From contig NC_041020.1 of the NCBI RefSeq assembly GCF_004193775.1, positions 4,979,657-5,043,656 on the forward strand: DNA of 64,000 nucleotides, read 5' to 3'. A program made the position numbers and the translations under genes. Positions 21,470-33,838 of the stretch are shown piece by piece. The notes under the pieces are model-generated. The model was not told where the DNA came from and did not search any database. It saw only the letters and a program-made list of their open reading frames with translations. Numbering within the stretch: position 1 is the first letter of the stretch; each line of letters opens with the position of its first letter. The stretch is from Glycine soja. Taxonomy: Eukaryota > Streptophyta > Magnoliopsida > Fabales > Fabaceae.

Positions 21470-23644
21470 GTGTTACTTGTAGAAGGTTTAAAGCATAGGC
21501 TATTAAGTGTTAGTCAATTATGTGATAAAGGATATAGAGTATCTTTTGATTCTGAAAAATATATTTTCAAGCATGAGCATGACAAAGACATTGAACATAT
21601 AGGTTTTAGAGAAAATAATGTTTACATGATTGATTTGAAACAAAAATCTGAAAATGATAAATGCTTTTTAGGTAAAGATAGTGATCCTTGGTTGTGGCAT
21701 AAGAGAATTGCTCACATTAACATGGATCATCTAAATAGATTAATCTCAAAAAACCTAGTTGTTGGTTTACCAAAATTAAAGTTTGAAAAAGATAAATTAT
21801 GTGATGCATGCCAAAAAGGTAAACAAACAAGAGCATCTTTTAAATCTAAAAATATTGTTTCTACCACTCAACCATTACAATTACTGCACATGGATTTGTT
21901 TGGACCCTCTATAGTCATGAGTTTTGGTGGTAGTTATTATGCATTAGTAATTGTTGATGATTATTCTAGGTATACTTGGACTTTATTTCTTACTCACAAA
22001 AATGATGCATTTCATGCATTTATGAGACTTGCCAAAGTCATCCAAAATAAGAAAAGTCTCAAAATCATCTCCATTAGAAGTGATCATGGAGGTGAATTTG
22101 AAAACAAGGATTTTGAAATGTTTTGTGATGAACATAGCATAGAACACAATTTTTCTGCACCTAGGACACCCCAACAAAACAATGTAGTAGAAAGGAAAAA
22201 TAGATCTTTAGAAGAAATAGCTAGAACTCTCTTAAATGACACTCCACTCCCAAAACATTTTTGGGTTGAAGCAGTCAACACCGCATGTTACATTATGAAT
22301 AGAACCTTAATAAGACTCATTCTTAAGAAAACCCCATATGAACTGTTTAACAATAGAAAACCATACATTTCTCATTTACATGTTTTTGGATGTAAATGTT
22401 TTGTCTTAAACAATGGTAAAGAAAGCCTAGGTAAATTTGATGCTAAGGCGAATGAGGGCATTTTCCTTGGTTATTCCCTACATAGCAAAGCCTTTAGGAT
22501 ATACAACAAAAGAACCATGACAATTGAGGAATCAATACATGTTTCTTTTGATGAAACTAATATTATCTCTCCGAGAAAGGAGTTTCTTGATGATATTGCA
22601 AATTCTTTGGAAGATATGTACAATCAAGAAAGGAATCTAAAAAGGAAGAGAAATAAAGAAAACAAGGATGTTCAAGATGACATAGCTCAAGAAAATGATG
22701 ATCTTCCCAAAGAATGGAAAACTTCACGAAATCATCCTCTTGACAATATCATCGGAGATATCTCAAAAGGGGTAACAACTAGACACTCTCTCAAAGATTT
22801 ATGCAATAACATGGCATTTGTTTCTATGATAGAACCTAAAAACTTTAAAGAAGCTATAATATATGATCAATGGATAGTTGTTATGCAAGAAGAGTTAAAT
22901 CAATTTGAGATAAATAATGTTTGGGAACTAGTTGAGAAACCACATAACTACCCCATTATAGAAACAAAATGGGTATTTAGAAATAAACTAGATGAAAATG
23001 GTATAATAATTAGAAATAAAGCTAGACTAGTTGCAAAAGGGTACAACCAAGAAGAAGGGATAGACTATGAAGAAACCTTTGCACCCGTAGCTAGATTAGA
23101 AGCCATTAGGATGCTTTTAGCTTATGCATCTATTATGAACTTTAAACTATATCAAATGGATGTCAAGAGTGCCTTCCTAAATAGTCTAATCCAAGAGGAG
23201 GTATATGTAGAACAACCTCCCAGGTTTGAAGACTCACAAAAATTAGATCATGTCTATAGATTAAAGAAAGCACTTTATGGGTTAAAACAAGCACCTAGGG
23301 CTTGGTATGAAAGATTAAGTAAATTCCTATTAGAAAAGAATTTCATTCGAGGAAAGGTAGCTACCACCCTATTCATAAAGAAAAAGGATAATGATATCTT
23401 ATTGGTACAAATTTATGTTGATGATATAATCTTTGGATCTACTAATGAATCTTTGTGCAAGGAGTTTTCTATTGACATGCAAAGTGAGTTTGAGATGTCC
23501 ATGATGGGTAAGTTAAATTACTTTCTTGGACTACAAATAAAAAACAAACAAATGATGGGATCTTTGTCAAACAAGCAAAATATTGCAAGGAACTCATCAA
23601 GATATTTGGAATGGAAAACTCAAAACACTTGGCTACTCCTATGA
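21470..23644 (+). pseudogene. Copia pol: integrase and reverse transcriptase
   Basis: The GAG-pre-integrase zinc region reads [19 protein letters not shown] and [10 protein letters not shown]. The integrase core has its triad in [20 protein letters not shown] and [15 protein letters not shown] begins [11 protein letters not shown], with [30 protein letters not shown] and the active-site [10 protein letters not shown] near residue 645. The frame drifts after YFLGLQI because of a frameshift at about 23560. Family features fit the SIRE/Maximus lineage. Domain order protease-integrase-RT-RNase H is the Copia order. Apart from frameshifts at both ends this 724-codon stretch is uninterrupted. Confidence 0.9.
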
Positions 23645-24372
23645 TCACTGGTTGCTACATTGACAAAGATGAGTCCGGTCAACCTGTTGATGAAAAGCAA
23701 TATAGAGGTATGATTGGATCTCTACTTTACTTATCTGCAAGTAGGCCAGATATTATGTTTAGTGTGTGCATGTGTGCAAGATTCCAATCAAATCCAAAGT
23801 TTTCACATCTAACTGGAGTAAAAAGAATCATAAGATATCTCTTAGGAACTGTTAACCTAGGATTATGGTACCCTAAGAATTCTTTATGCAATTTAATAGG
23901 ATACTCATATTCGGATTTTGCCAGATCTAAAACTGATAGGAAGAGCATTAGTGGCACATGTCAGTTCATAGGGTCTGCTCTTGTTTCTTGGCACAGCAAG
24001 AAGCAAAATAGTGTAGCATTATCCACAGCCGAAGCAGAATACATCTTTGCTGGTAGTTGTTGTGCACAAATCCGGTGGATGAAACAACAACTATTTGATT
24101 ATGGGATTGTATTAGATCATATTCCCACAAAATGTGACAACACAAGCGCCATAAATATATCTAAGAACCCAGTCCTTCACTCTAGAACCAAGCACATAGA
24201 AATTAGGCATCATTTTCTTAGAGATCATGTCCTAAAAGGAGACTATGTTCTAGAATTTGTAGATACCAAAAACCAACTCACTGACATCTTCACAAAACCA
24301 CTACCAAAAGATTCTTTCTACACCATTAGAAGAGAATTAGGACTTCTAGATGCTAGTGACTTAGACAAATGA
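23611..24372 (+). pseudogene. Copia RT tail and RNase H
   Basis: The frame starts [11 protein letters not shown] and continues with YRGMIGSLLYLSASRPDIMF, the RT connection, then RNase H with YSYSDFARSKTDRKSISG, ALSTAEAEYI and CDNTSAINISKNPVLHSRTKHIEIR. It ends DIFTKPLPK and RRELGLLDASDLDK. The first RNase H acidic residue is kept in SYSDFA; the usual Trp after it is lost. The stop at 24370-24372 is the natural end of pol. No env-like ORF follows. Confidence 0.9.
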
Positions 24373-24765
24373 TTTGTTTTATGTTTTGATGTCTTATCAC
24401 TATGTTTTGAAACACTTATTAGTATGTTACTTTCTAATTTAGTTGTTTTAATTTGGTTATCTTGGATGATTCTCTAAATTATCTGACACTTATTAGTTTA
24501 TGTATGCATTATTGTCTTCCTTGCTTGGATGATTATGAATGAATGTATGATTTTATGTCTCTATATGTACTTTGGCTTTTTGTTGATGCCAAAGGGGGAG
24601 AGAAAGTTGGGATTAAATTAAGAACTCATATAATTAAATAACTTAATTTCAAGTAAAGCTTAAACTCAAAAACAAAAGGGGAGAATTATGTGAGTGATCG
24701 ATTAGAAGATAGAGCTTGTATGCGTTTCTTGATTTCAGGTTTGTCATCATCAAAAAGGGGGAGAT
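24373..24765 (+). mobile_element. Copia 3' noncoding region and polypurine tract
   Basis: A T-rich stretch without coding content. There are two purine runs: AAAGGGGGAGAGAAAG at about 24592 and AAAAAGGGGGAGAT ending at 24765 beside the LTR. The second is the likely plus-strand primer. The same CCCCCTTT and CTCCCCTTTTTTG runs, reversed, appear in the minus-strand copy at 42326-42500. Confidence 0.75.
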
Positions 24766-26249
24766 TGTAGAAGCAAGCTTCATGATGATGAACCAAGCAA
24801 TTTTGATGATGCCAAAAGCCCAAGTGATTGACTCAAGATCGATTCAAGACTTCAAGATCAAGCATCAAGAATCCAATCCAAGATTCAAGATTCAAGAGAA
24901 GAAATCACGAAGCAATAAGTCAAGACTTCATATGTGATAAGTATTAAAAGAATTTTTCAAAAACCAAATAGCACAGTTTTGTTTTACAAAAGAATTTTCT
25001 CAAAATTTTCAAAGTTACCAGAGTGATTACTCTCTGGTAATCGATTATGAGTTATCAGTAATCGATTACCAGTGACCAGTTTGATTTTCAAAATGTTTTC
25101 AAATAATTTATAACGTTCCAAAATGATTTTCAAGTAGTGTAATCGATTACACTATATTAGTAATCGATTACAAGTGAATCTAAATGTTGGAATTCAAATC
25201 CAATTATGAAGAGTCACAACTTTTCATAAAACACATTGCGTCATCGATTACACATTTGTGGTAATCGATTACCAGTTAACAGTTTTGAAGAAAAAGTTAA
25301 GAGTTATAACTCTTAACATGGTTTTCTCTAAAGTCACAACTCTTCCAATGGTTTCTTTGACCAGACATGAAGAGTCTATAAAAGCATGACTTTGGTACAC
25401 ATTCAAAAAACATATATGATATTCTTCCAAACAATTCTTTTTCACAATCTTTCTCTAACCATTGCCCATTGCTTTTTCTTTGCAAAAAAGCTTTCTAAAC
25501 TTTGTTTCAAAACTTTGTTTCTTTCTGCAAGTGGAAATTCTACAGAAAACAAAAGTGTGCTATCTTTTCATCCCATCTCCCTCTTGCCAAAAGATTCAAA
25601 GGACTAACCGCCTGAGAATTCTTTTGATTCTCCCTTCCCCCTCTTGACAAAAGATTCAAAGGACTAACCGCCTAAGAATTCTTTTGATTCTTCCCTTTCC
25701 CTTTTAACAAAAGATTTCAAAGGACTAACCACCTAAGAATTCTTTGTCTTAACACATTGGAGCATACATCCTTTGTGGTACAAGTAGAGCGTACATCTAC
25801 TTGGGTTGTAATACTGAGAACAAGAGAGGGTACATCTCTTGTGGATCAGTTCAAGTGGAGCGTACATCCACTTGGTTGTTCAAAGAGAACAAGGAAGGGT
25901 ACATCCCTTGTGGATCTTTGCTTGTAAAGGATTTTACAAGGTTATTGGAAATCTCTAGAACCGGTGGTGCTTGGGGACTGGACGAAGGCACGTGTTGTGG
26001 CCGAACCAGTATAAATCTTGTGTTTGTCTTCTTCTTCCCTACACTCTTTATCTTTCCGTTATGTACTTTTTATTTTCGCTTTACTTTTATCTAAGTTGTT
26101 GTTTCTGTTCTTTACTTTCTCATAACTTAGTAGGAAAGCCTAATTGAATCTAGTAACATTAAGAAGGATAAATTTTTAATTATTCAAGACACATTCATAA
26201 TTAATTCAACCCCCCCTTCTTAATTATTCCGAGGCCATTTGATCCAACA
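24766..26249 (+). mobile_element. 3' LTR of the Copia element
   Basis: Complete LTR from TGTAGAAGCAAGCTTC to TTTGATCCAACA. It contains U3 palindromes GTAATCGATTAC (25034-25275), a TATA box (TCTATAAAAGC, about 25374), ~60-bp tandem units (25590-25735), a hairpin row (25753-25942), a last hairpin CTTGTAAA/TTTACAAG at about 25921-25940, and a poly-T/C end. The flank after it reads GAAATTTGTGG, where Ogre sequence resumes. The matching left target duplication is lost with the left LTR end. Confidence 0.9.
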
Positions 26250-29200
26250 GAAATTTGTGGTGGAGGGGCTTTTAATTGTAGTCTCGGGTGAAAAAGACAT
26301 TCTTGTGAGTTGTCCTTCTTCTACGCCTTATGTGGAGGCCGCGGAAGAGTCTTTGGAAATTTCCTTTTAGGCATTGGAAGTGGTGAGCAATGATGGTAGC
26401 TCAGGTGATGTTGGGACATGGATACGAGCCCGAAATGGGTTTAGGCTGAAACGGCAATGGCGTGGCAAGTTTGGTAAAATTCACAGGGAACCGCAAGAAG
26501 GTTCAGACTGGGATATGAGCCTACACGCACCGACGTGAGGAGGATTGAAATAGAAAGGAGGGGAAGAAGCATGGGCCAACCACAAGGACTGTAAGTGAAA
26601 GGGGTTCCCTTGTGTCACATCGACGAGAGCTTTGTCAGCGTGAATTGGATGTGTGAGGGATGGATCGCCATGATACACGAAGAAACCCCTCAAAAGCAAC
26701 CAAATTGGGTATGGCTATGTCCTCTGGAGTTTGAATTGGGGAACTGGAAAATCGTCAAACAACCTGGAATTTCCGTGGCAAATGCAATGTAATTTGTTAG
26801 TCCTAACACTATTGCTGGCCCTAGGCTTTAGGATTTTCTCCCTGTTTGGGCATGCCTTTTGTTAACCCAAAATTATAAATATACAATCCTTCTTCATTTT
26901 TTCTTGCACTTTCATTCATTTTCATTCTTCTGCATATTTATTTTTTTTTGCGATTAAATGGTACAAATCCGACAATGAGTCCTGTGAAGGTAATGATACC
27001 AAGGAACCAGACGTTGATTTTGAGCAACTATTAAATCAAGCTCAGGAAGAGGAAGATGAGGATAGGGGGCTTCCCCCAGAGCTAAAAAGAATGGTCGAAT
27101 AGGAAGACAAGTAAGTAGAGCCACACCAAGAAGAAATGGAGATCGTAAACTTAGGTGTTGGCGAGGAAAGAAAAGAGCTCAAGGTTGGCATGGGCATGTC
27201 CACACATATCCGGGATGAATTGGTGGCTTTGCTGCGAGACTACCAAGATATCTTTGCTTGGTGATACCAAGATATTCCCGGCTTAAGTCTCGACATCATG
27301 CAACATAAATTACCCCTGAATCCCGAGTGTTCTCTAGTAAAGAAAAAGCTATAGAGGATGAAGCTTGAGATGTCCTTGAAGATAAAAGAAGAGGTGAAAA
27401 AGCAAGCTGTCACTGGCTTTTTGGCTGTGGCTCGATACTCGGAATGGGTTGCCAACATTGTGTCAGTCCCTAAGAAGGATGGGAAGGTGTGAATATGCAT
27501 GGACTATCAGGATCTAAACTGAGCCAGTCCAAAGGATAACTTTCCTCTATCGCACATCAATATCCTAGTAGATAACATGGCCAATTTTGCCCTGTTTTCT
27601 TTCATGGACGGGTTCTCAAGCTATAACCAAATAAAGATAGCGTCAGAGGACATGGAAAAGATGACCTTCGTCGCCCTGTGGGGAACATTCTGCTACAAAG
27701 TGATATCCTCTGGGGCAACTTACCAAGGGGCTATGGTAGCATTATTCCACGACATGATGCACAAAGAAATTAAGGTCTACGTGGATGATATGTTGCCAAG
27801 TCAAAAACTGAGGAGGAACACCTTGTCAACTTACAAAAGTTGTTCGCGAGGCTGCGTAAGTACCGATTAAGGTTGAATCCCGCAAAGTGCACTTTCGAGG
27901 TCAAGTCAAGAAAGTTACTTTGTTTTATCATAAGCCAGAAAAGGATAGAGGTGGACCCGGACAAGGTGAAAGCCATCCTTGAAATGCCCGAGCCACGCAC
28001 TGAAAAGCAGGTTTGAGGTTTCCTAGGACGTCTGAACTACATAGCGAGATTTATATCATAGTTGATCGCCACTTGTGAGCCTCTCTTCAAGCTTTTATGT
28101 AACAACTAGTTTGTCCAATGGGATGAGGACTGCCAAGTGGCATTCAAAAGGATTAAGCGATGCCTCAAGAACCCTCTTGTGCTTGTGCCACCGGTGCCTG
28201 GGAGACCCCTTATCCTATATATGACTATGTTGGATGGGTCGATGGGGTGTATGTTGGGGTAGCATGACGAGTCCGGAAAGAGGGAATAGGTCATCTATTA
28301 CTTAAGCAAGAAGATCACGACATGTGAAATGAACTGCTCTTTGCTCGAAAGGACATGTTGTGCCCTAGTGTGGGCAGCCCACCGTCTAAGGCAGTACATG
28401 CTGAACTACACCACTTGGTTGGTGTCTAAGATGGACTCAGTCAAATATATATTTGAAAAACCTACTCTCACCAAATGGATCGCTCGGTGACAGGTTCTGC
28501 TGTCAGAATTCGACATTGTTTATGTCACTCAAAAGGCGATAAAAGGGAGTGCTTTGGTAGATTACCTGGCTCAACAGCCCATCAATGACTACCAGCCTAT
28601 GCATCTAGAGCTCCCGGATGAGGACATCATGACCTTGTTCAAAGAGGAGGTAGAGGATGAAGATAGGGACAAATGGATTGTGTGGTTTGACGGCATGTCT
28701 AACGCACTAGGCCATGGAGTTGGAGCGATTTTGGTTACCCCCGATGATCAATGTATACCCTTCACGGCTAGATTGAGTTTTGACTGCACAAATAACATGG
28801 CTGAGCATGAGGCATGTGCCCTTGGGATCTAAGTGGCAATTAACTTCAATGTCAAGTTGCTCACGGTGTATGGGAACTCGGCCTTGGTAATCCACCAGTT
28901 GAGAGGAGAATGGGAGACCAAGGATCATATGTTGATACACTACCAAGCCTATATCAAGAAACTGATAGGATTCTTCGATGACATATCCTTTCATCATATT
29001 CCTAGAGAGGAGAATCAGATGGCCGATACCCTTGCCACTCTAGCGTCCATGTTCCAACTGACCCCGCACGGGGATTTGTCGTACATCGAATTGAAATGTC
29101 GCGGCAAGCCTACACATTGCTACTTGATAGAAGAGGAGCAAGATGGTAAACCTTGGTACTTCGATATGAAGCGATATATCGAAGACAAGGAATACCCACA

Positions 29201-29533
29201 GGAGGCTTTTGACAACGACAAGAGAATGTTGCAAAGGTTGGTAGCCAGCTTCTTCCTGAGTGGAAATATCTTGTACAAAAGGAACCATGATATGGTTCTG
29301 CTCCGATGTGTGGATGCCAGGGAGGTTGAGAAGATGCTAGTTGAAGTGCATGAGGGATCCTTTGGGACACATGCCATGGCCCGAAAGATTCTGAGGCAGG
29401 GTGTTACCGGCTCTCTATGGAAAACAATTGTTGCATCCGTGTGAGGAAGTGCCACAAGTGCCAGGCCTTTGCCGATAATTTCAATGCTCCGCTCGTACCG
29501 TTGAACGTCTTGGCAGTGCCTAGGCCATTCTCT
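26250..29533 (+). pseudogene. Ogre-like pol: linker, reverse transcriptase, two RNase H regions
   Basis: Several frames and stops must be read together. 26250-26380 gives the protease-linker region (EESLEISF, ALEVVSND). 27030-27260 reads GLPPELKRMVE, then RDELVALLRDYQDIFAW. RT follows: PLNPECSLVKKKL, GFLAVARYSEWVANIVSVPKKDGKV, FSFMDGFSSYNQIKIASEDMEK and YVDDM at about 27778. Connection and first RNase H lie at 27960-28540 (FLGRLNYIARF). 28554-29040 is the second, archaeal-type RNase H diagnostic of Ogre/Tat: IVWFDGMSNA, NMAEHEACALGI, TVYGNSALV and ENQMADTLATLA. YGNS replaces the usual YGDS, a lost catalytic Asp. The integrase zinc region starts at about 29270 and is cut at 29533 by a solo LTR. 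Confidence 0.8.
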
Positions 29534-31197
29534 TGTTGGATCGAGTGGCCTCAGAATAATTAAGAAGAAGGGTTGAATTAATTATTCCTAAACCTTTACC
29601 AATTAAAAAAGTTACTCCTTTAAGGTTTTTACTAAATTGTTAAAAGAATGAGGAGTAGAATAGAATCTTAATAGAAAGTAAAAGCGGAAATTAAATGCAC
29701 AGCGGAAAGTAAAAGAGTAGGGAAGAAGGAAACAAACACACAAGAGTTTTTATACTGGTTCGGCAAGAACCCATGCCTACATCCCGTCCCCAAGCGACTT
29801 GCGGTCCTTGAGATTTCTTTCAACCTTGTAAAAATCCATTTACAAGCAAAGATCCACAAGGGATGTACCCTCCCTTGTTCTCTTTGAACCTAGTGGATGT
29901 ACCCTCCACTAGAACTGATCCACAAAAGATGTACCCTCTCTTATTCTCAGTCAAACCCAAGTAGATGTACCCTATACTTGTACCACAAAGGATGTACCCT
30001 CCAATGTGTTAAGACAAAGATCTCAGGCTGTTAAACCTTTGATACTTTGTGAATGGGGATACAAAAGAATTCTCAGGCGGTTAGTCCTTTGAACACTTTT
30101 GTATTAGGGAAAGGGAAGAATCAAAAGAATTCTCAGACTGTGTCGTTTTGAATTCTTTGACAAGGGAGAAGGGAGACAAAAAAGAATTCAGGTGGTTAGT
30201 CCTTTGTTCTTTTGGAAAAGGGAGAAGAGAGACAAAAAGAATTCAGGCGGTTAGTCCTTGGCGAAGTCTTTTTGGCAAAGGCAGAAGAGAATGAAAATAT
30301 GAATAACACAAGTTTTCAAGGTTTGGAAAACTAGAAAACTTCATAAAGCTTTTGGTACAAAGAAGAAGAAGAAGTTCAAAGAGATTCAAGGCTTGTAAAG
30401 GACTGTAATGAAATGATTGGAAAAGTAAAGTATTCAAGATACTTGAAATGCAAAACAAAGCCTTGCTTTTATAGACTCTTTATGTCTGGTCAAGATAACC
30501 ATTTAGAAGAGTTATAACTTTTAGAAAAACTTAAAACCATTTTGAAAAAGTTAAAAACCTTTTGAAGAGTTACATATTTTGATTTATTCAGAAACAGTCA
30601 CTAGTAATCTATTACCAAATTAGTGTAATCGATTGCACAAAGCTTTTCTGTGAAAGGATGTGACTCTTCACATTTGAATTTGAATTTCAACGTTCAAAGG
30701 AACTGGTAATCGATTACCGAAACACTGTAATTGATTACATCTTTTTGAAAATAATTGGAACGTTGTAAATTCAATTTGAAAACTTTTTCAAAACAATTTT
30801 GCTACTGGTAATCAATTACAACAATATGGTAATCGATTACCAGAGAGTAAAAACTCTTTGGTAAAAGGTTTTGTCAAAAATTCATGTGCTATTCAAAGTT
30901 TTGAAAAAACTTTTTAATACTTATCTTGATTAAGTCTTCTCTTCATTCTTGAATCTTGAGTCTTGAATCTTGATCTTGATTCTTGAGATCTTGAACCTTG
31001 AATCTTGATTCTTGACTCTAGACTTTCTTCTTGAGTCTTGAATTCTTCTTGATTGATCTTTGATTTACTTGAGTTGATCTTTGATTGATCTTTGAGCTTT
31101 TTGTCATCACCTTTGTCATCATCTTTTGTTATCATCATTTTTATCATCAAAACACCTTTGAATCACCTTTGATTCACCATGAAGCTTTGCTTCTACA
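29534..31197 (-). mobile_element. Solo Copia LTR in the Ogre integrase, target duplication TCTCT
   Basis: The reverse complement opens TGTAGAAGCAAAGC at 31197 and closes GATCCAACA at 29534. TCTCT at 29529-29533 is repeated at 31198-31202, a perfect 5-bp duplication. No internal sequence is present, so this is a solo LTR left by LTR-LTR recombination. Inside are the hairpin row (29821-30008), ~60-bp tandem units (30040-30260), a TATA box (about 30470) and U3 palindromes (30690-30850). Confidence 0.95.
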
Positions 31198-32042
31198 TCT
31201 CTATGTGGGGTATAGACGTAATTGGAGCTATCGAGCCTAAAGCTTCGAATAGACATCGCTTCATTTTGGTCGCCATTGACTACTTCACCAAATGCGTTGA
31301 AGCGGCTTCGCACGCCAGTGTGACTAGGAGTCTAATGGTTAGGTTCATCAAGAAGGAGATAATTTTCCGGTATGGGTTGCCCTGGAAGATTATCGCCGAT
31401 AATGCCACCAATCTGAACAGTAAAATGATGAAGGAAATTTGTGAGGATTTCAAGATCCAACACCACAATTCTACGCCTTACAGGCCCAAGATGAATGGGG
31501 CAGTTGAGGCTGCTAATAAGAACATCAAGAAAATAGTTCAGAAGATGATCATGTCATACAAGGATTGGCATGAGATGTTCCCCTTTGTGTTGCATGGTTA
31601 TCGAACCTCGGTATGCACATTAACTGGGGCAACCCCATTCTCTTTGGTCTACGAGATGGAGGTTGTGCTTTCGTTTGAAGTAGAGGTTCCTTCTGAATCA
31701 GGGTTGGAGGAATCAGAATGGGCCCAAACTCACTTTGATCAGTTGAATCTTATAGAAGGCAAGAGGTTGGCCGCCATGAGCCATGGATGATTATATCAAA
31801 GCCAGGTGAAGAATGCTTTTGATAAGAAGGTGTGCCCGTGCAAGTTCAGGGAGAGGGATCTCGTTTTGAAGAAAGTATCCCAAGCTCAAAAAGACCACAG
31901 GGGGAAGTGGGCTCCGAATTATGAAGGACCTTTTGTTGTGAAGAAGGTGTTTTCGAGAGGGGCATTGTTGCTTGCCAGCATGGATGGTGAAGAATTGCCT
32001 TCACCCATGAATTCCGACATTGTCAAACAATATTATGCATAG
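31198..32042 (+). pseudogene. Ogre-like integrase core and C-terminus
   Basis: The coding sense resumes directly after the duplicated TCTCT with MWGIDVIGAIEPKASN. The triad residues are visible in GIDVIG, IIADNATNLN and KMNGAVEAANKN. GYRTSVCTLTGATPFSLVYEMEVV follows. A TGA near 31788 interrupts at SHG; the C-terminal domain continues at 31806-32042 (KNAFDKKVCPCKFRERDLVLKK, RGKWAPNYEGPFVVKKVFS). It ends NSDIVKQYYA, the normal end of Ogre/Tat pol. The 5' part of integrase lies before the solo LTR. Confidence 0.85.
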
Positions 32043-32948
32043 TACCTAGGGCAGCTAGAAGGTTTAATACATGATTGTTCTCCAAGGACTTATTGGGATC
32101 TCCAAAGTCTTAAAAATCCTTTGTAAACCATGATCACAACATTAATAAATATTGGATCAATGATTTGCATCATAAACTTCCTGTGTTGTGTCTTTTACAT
32201 CTTAAGAACATACACTCTCGATCTTGCCCACTGAATCTAGAGCCATTTGGCTCAATCAACGGGGTGCCATAAGCATTTAAGTAAAATTGAACACGATAAT
32301 ACCTCTTTAATTGTTGCACTTAAACATCTGAATCATAAGCATGCATGCATTCGCATCTTGTCATCATGCAGATCGGAGGATGAATAAAAAGTCATTTTGA
32401 GTAATGGTCAATACCACACCAAAATTGAGACAAGGGTAAGTGAAAGGTAATGCGGGCGTTTTGTGGTGTTGTTTCACATTTTGACGCATGATGCCATTTC
32501 CTTTGTTCAAAGCTTAGGGGCAGGTACGAACTAGTGCAGGGCCCATGATCAATCAATCATCATCCCTCGTCCGGCTCAAGACATTAAAGAAGCGCTCCTA
32601 GGAGGCAGTCTAATATCTCTAATTTTTGCTCTTTAGGATTCTTGTTTTTATTTATTTGAATCATATTTGAATTTACCTAAGATTATTCACAACTATAGGA
32701 TTTTAGAAAATACATGCCTAAGAATCCAAATTTTTTGCAAAGAGGTGTACAAAAAAAAAATTAGCTCACTTGGGCGAGCATGTCAGATGAGATTTTTAAA
32801 TAGGGGGGTGAAGCCATTCTTCACCCCATTTCTTCCCCAAAACTTAAACCACCAACAAAGCTTACGAGAATCATCAAGTCCAGCAGCCCCAAGCCACCAT
32901 TTTTGCATTTTTGCTTTCATTTTTTGCATTTTCATTCATCCCCTACAA
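32043..32948 (+). other. Spacer and leader before the Ogre env-position ORF
   Basis: There is no gene in this stretch. 32574-32610 contains GCGCTCCTAGGAGGCA, closely matching the box behind the Athila pol at 16721-16764. 32763-32780 repeats the Ogre LTR signature (AGCTCACTTGGGCGAGCA). A weak TATA-like TTTTTAAATAG lies at about 32793-32803, followed by a C/T/A-rich leader that ends at CCCTACAA before a GTAAGTACC donor. The order (signature motif, AT box, leader) mimics the LTR promoter region. Confidence 0.5.
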
Positions 32949-33537
32949 GTAAGTACCACTTTCCTTTGAATTTTTGCTTTCCATTGTGATATTTTGGTGC
33001 TCTAGTTGTCTATTTTTTGCAAATTTCGTGAGACAATTTATGTGTGAACCCATGCATTGTTTGCTTGATTTGGGGGCTGTATGGGATGGCCATAGGCCTG
33101 CCTTGGATTATGGTATGAATTGGCATGTCACCTTGCTCCCGTTTCTCATTTTTTTCATGCTTGAACATGCTCCCACCAACTGTTTGGTGAAATGCCTCAA
33201 TGACCTTTGCATGTGATATTGTGAAGTTTGAATTATGGAATGAATTTGTGCATATATGGCTGTCATTTGGAAGGTGTGGGCAGTTTAAGTTGTTAGAATA
33301 AAATGCCAAAAGCATGACTTAGGCATAGGAATCTAAGTTTTGTCTTGGATGCAAAAAAATGCATGAACTACATGAATATGGGAGCATGTTTGTTTATATT
33401 TTAGACTATCATTTGAACTTGCTGCATCATGATGGGCACCTTGCATCTAGGTAGCTAAAATGCCTTTAAAAATTTTTTTATATATATATATATATACACA
33501 TATATACATATATATATATATATACATATATACATAT

Positions 33538-33604
<67 letters not shown>

Positions 33605-33835
33605 TATAGATATATCATAAAATGCTTTTAAAAAAATATATGTATATATATAGATATATATCATAAAATAACACATGCACCAAGGTGTGATTGTTTTCTA
33701 ATTGCATGGTGACACTTGCATTTGGAGGAAAGAAATATACACCATTCAAGCTTGTTTGGCCTTTGTTGTGTTTGAGATAAATGAAATGATGATTGGTATT
33801 TCATGCAAACTAACTTTGTGAATGTGTCCTTGCAG
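32949..33835 (+). other. Putative intron in front of the env-position ORF
   Basis: The donor CAA/GTAAGTACC (GT at 32949) and the acceptor TGTCCTTGCAG/GAAATGG (AG at 33834-33835) frame 887 bp, with the ORF's ATG only 4 bp into the next exon. The interior holds no coding signal and contains a TA/CATA microsatellite. The Athila spacer has an equivalent donor at 17690. Splicing is inferred from sequence only. Confidence 0.55.
33478..33662. repeat. (TA)n / (TACATA)n microsatellite
   Basis: Alternating TA tracts with TACATA interruptions and a duplicated TAGATATATCATAAAATG segment (about 33607-33622 and 33650-33668). Tyr-Ile-rich ORFs across it are artefacts. Confidence 0.95.
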
Positions 33836-33838
33836 GAA

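Noticed and set aside
20653..26094. Conserved 97-codon ORFs (MGCNTENKRGYISCGS) in two LTRs
   Set aside because: They are conserved because the LTRs are copies. The frame is not maintained in the other LTRs, and the pattern is explained by the hairpin row.
33455..33676. Tyr/Ile-rich ORF
   Set aside because: Pure translation of a TA/TACATA microsatellite.
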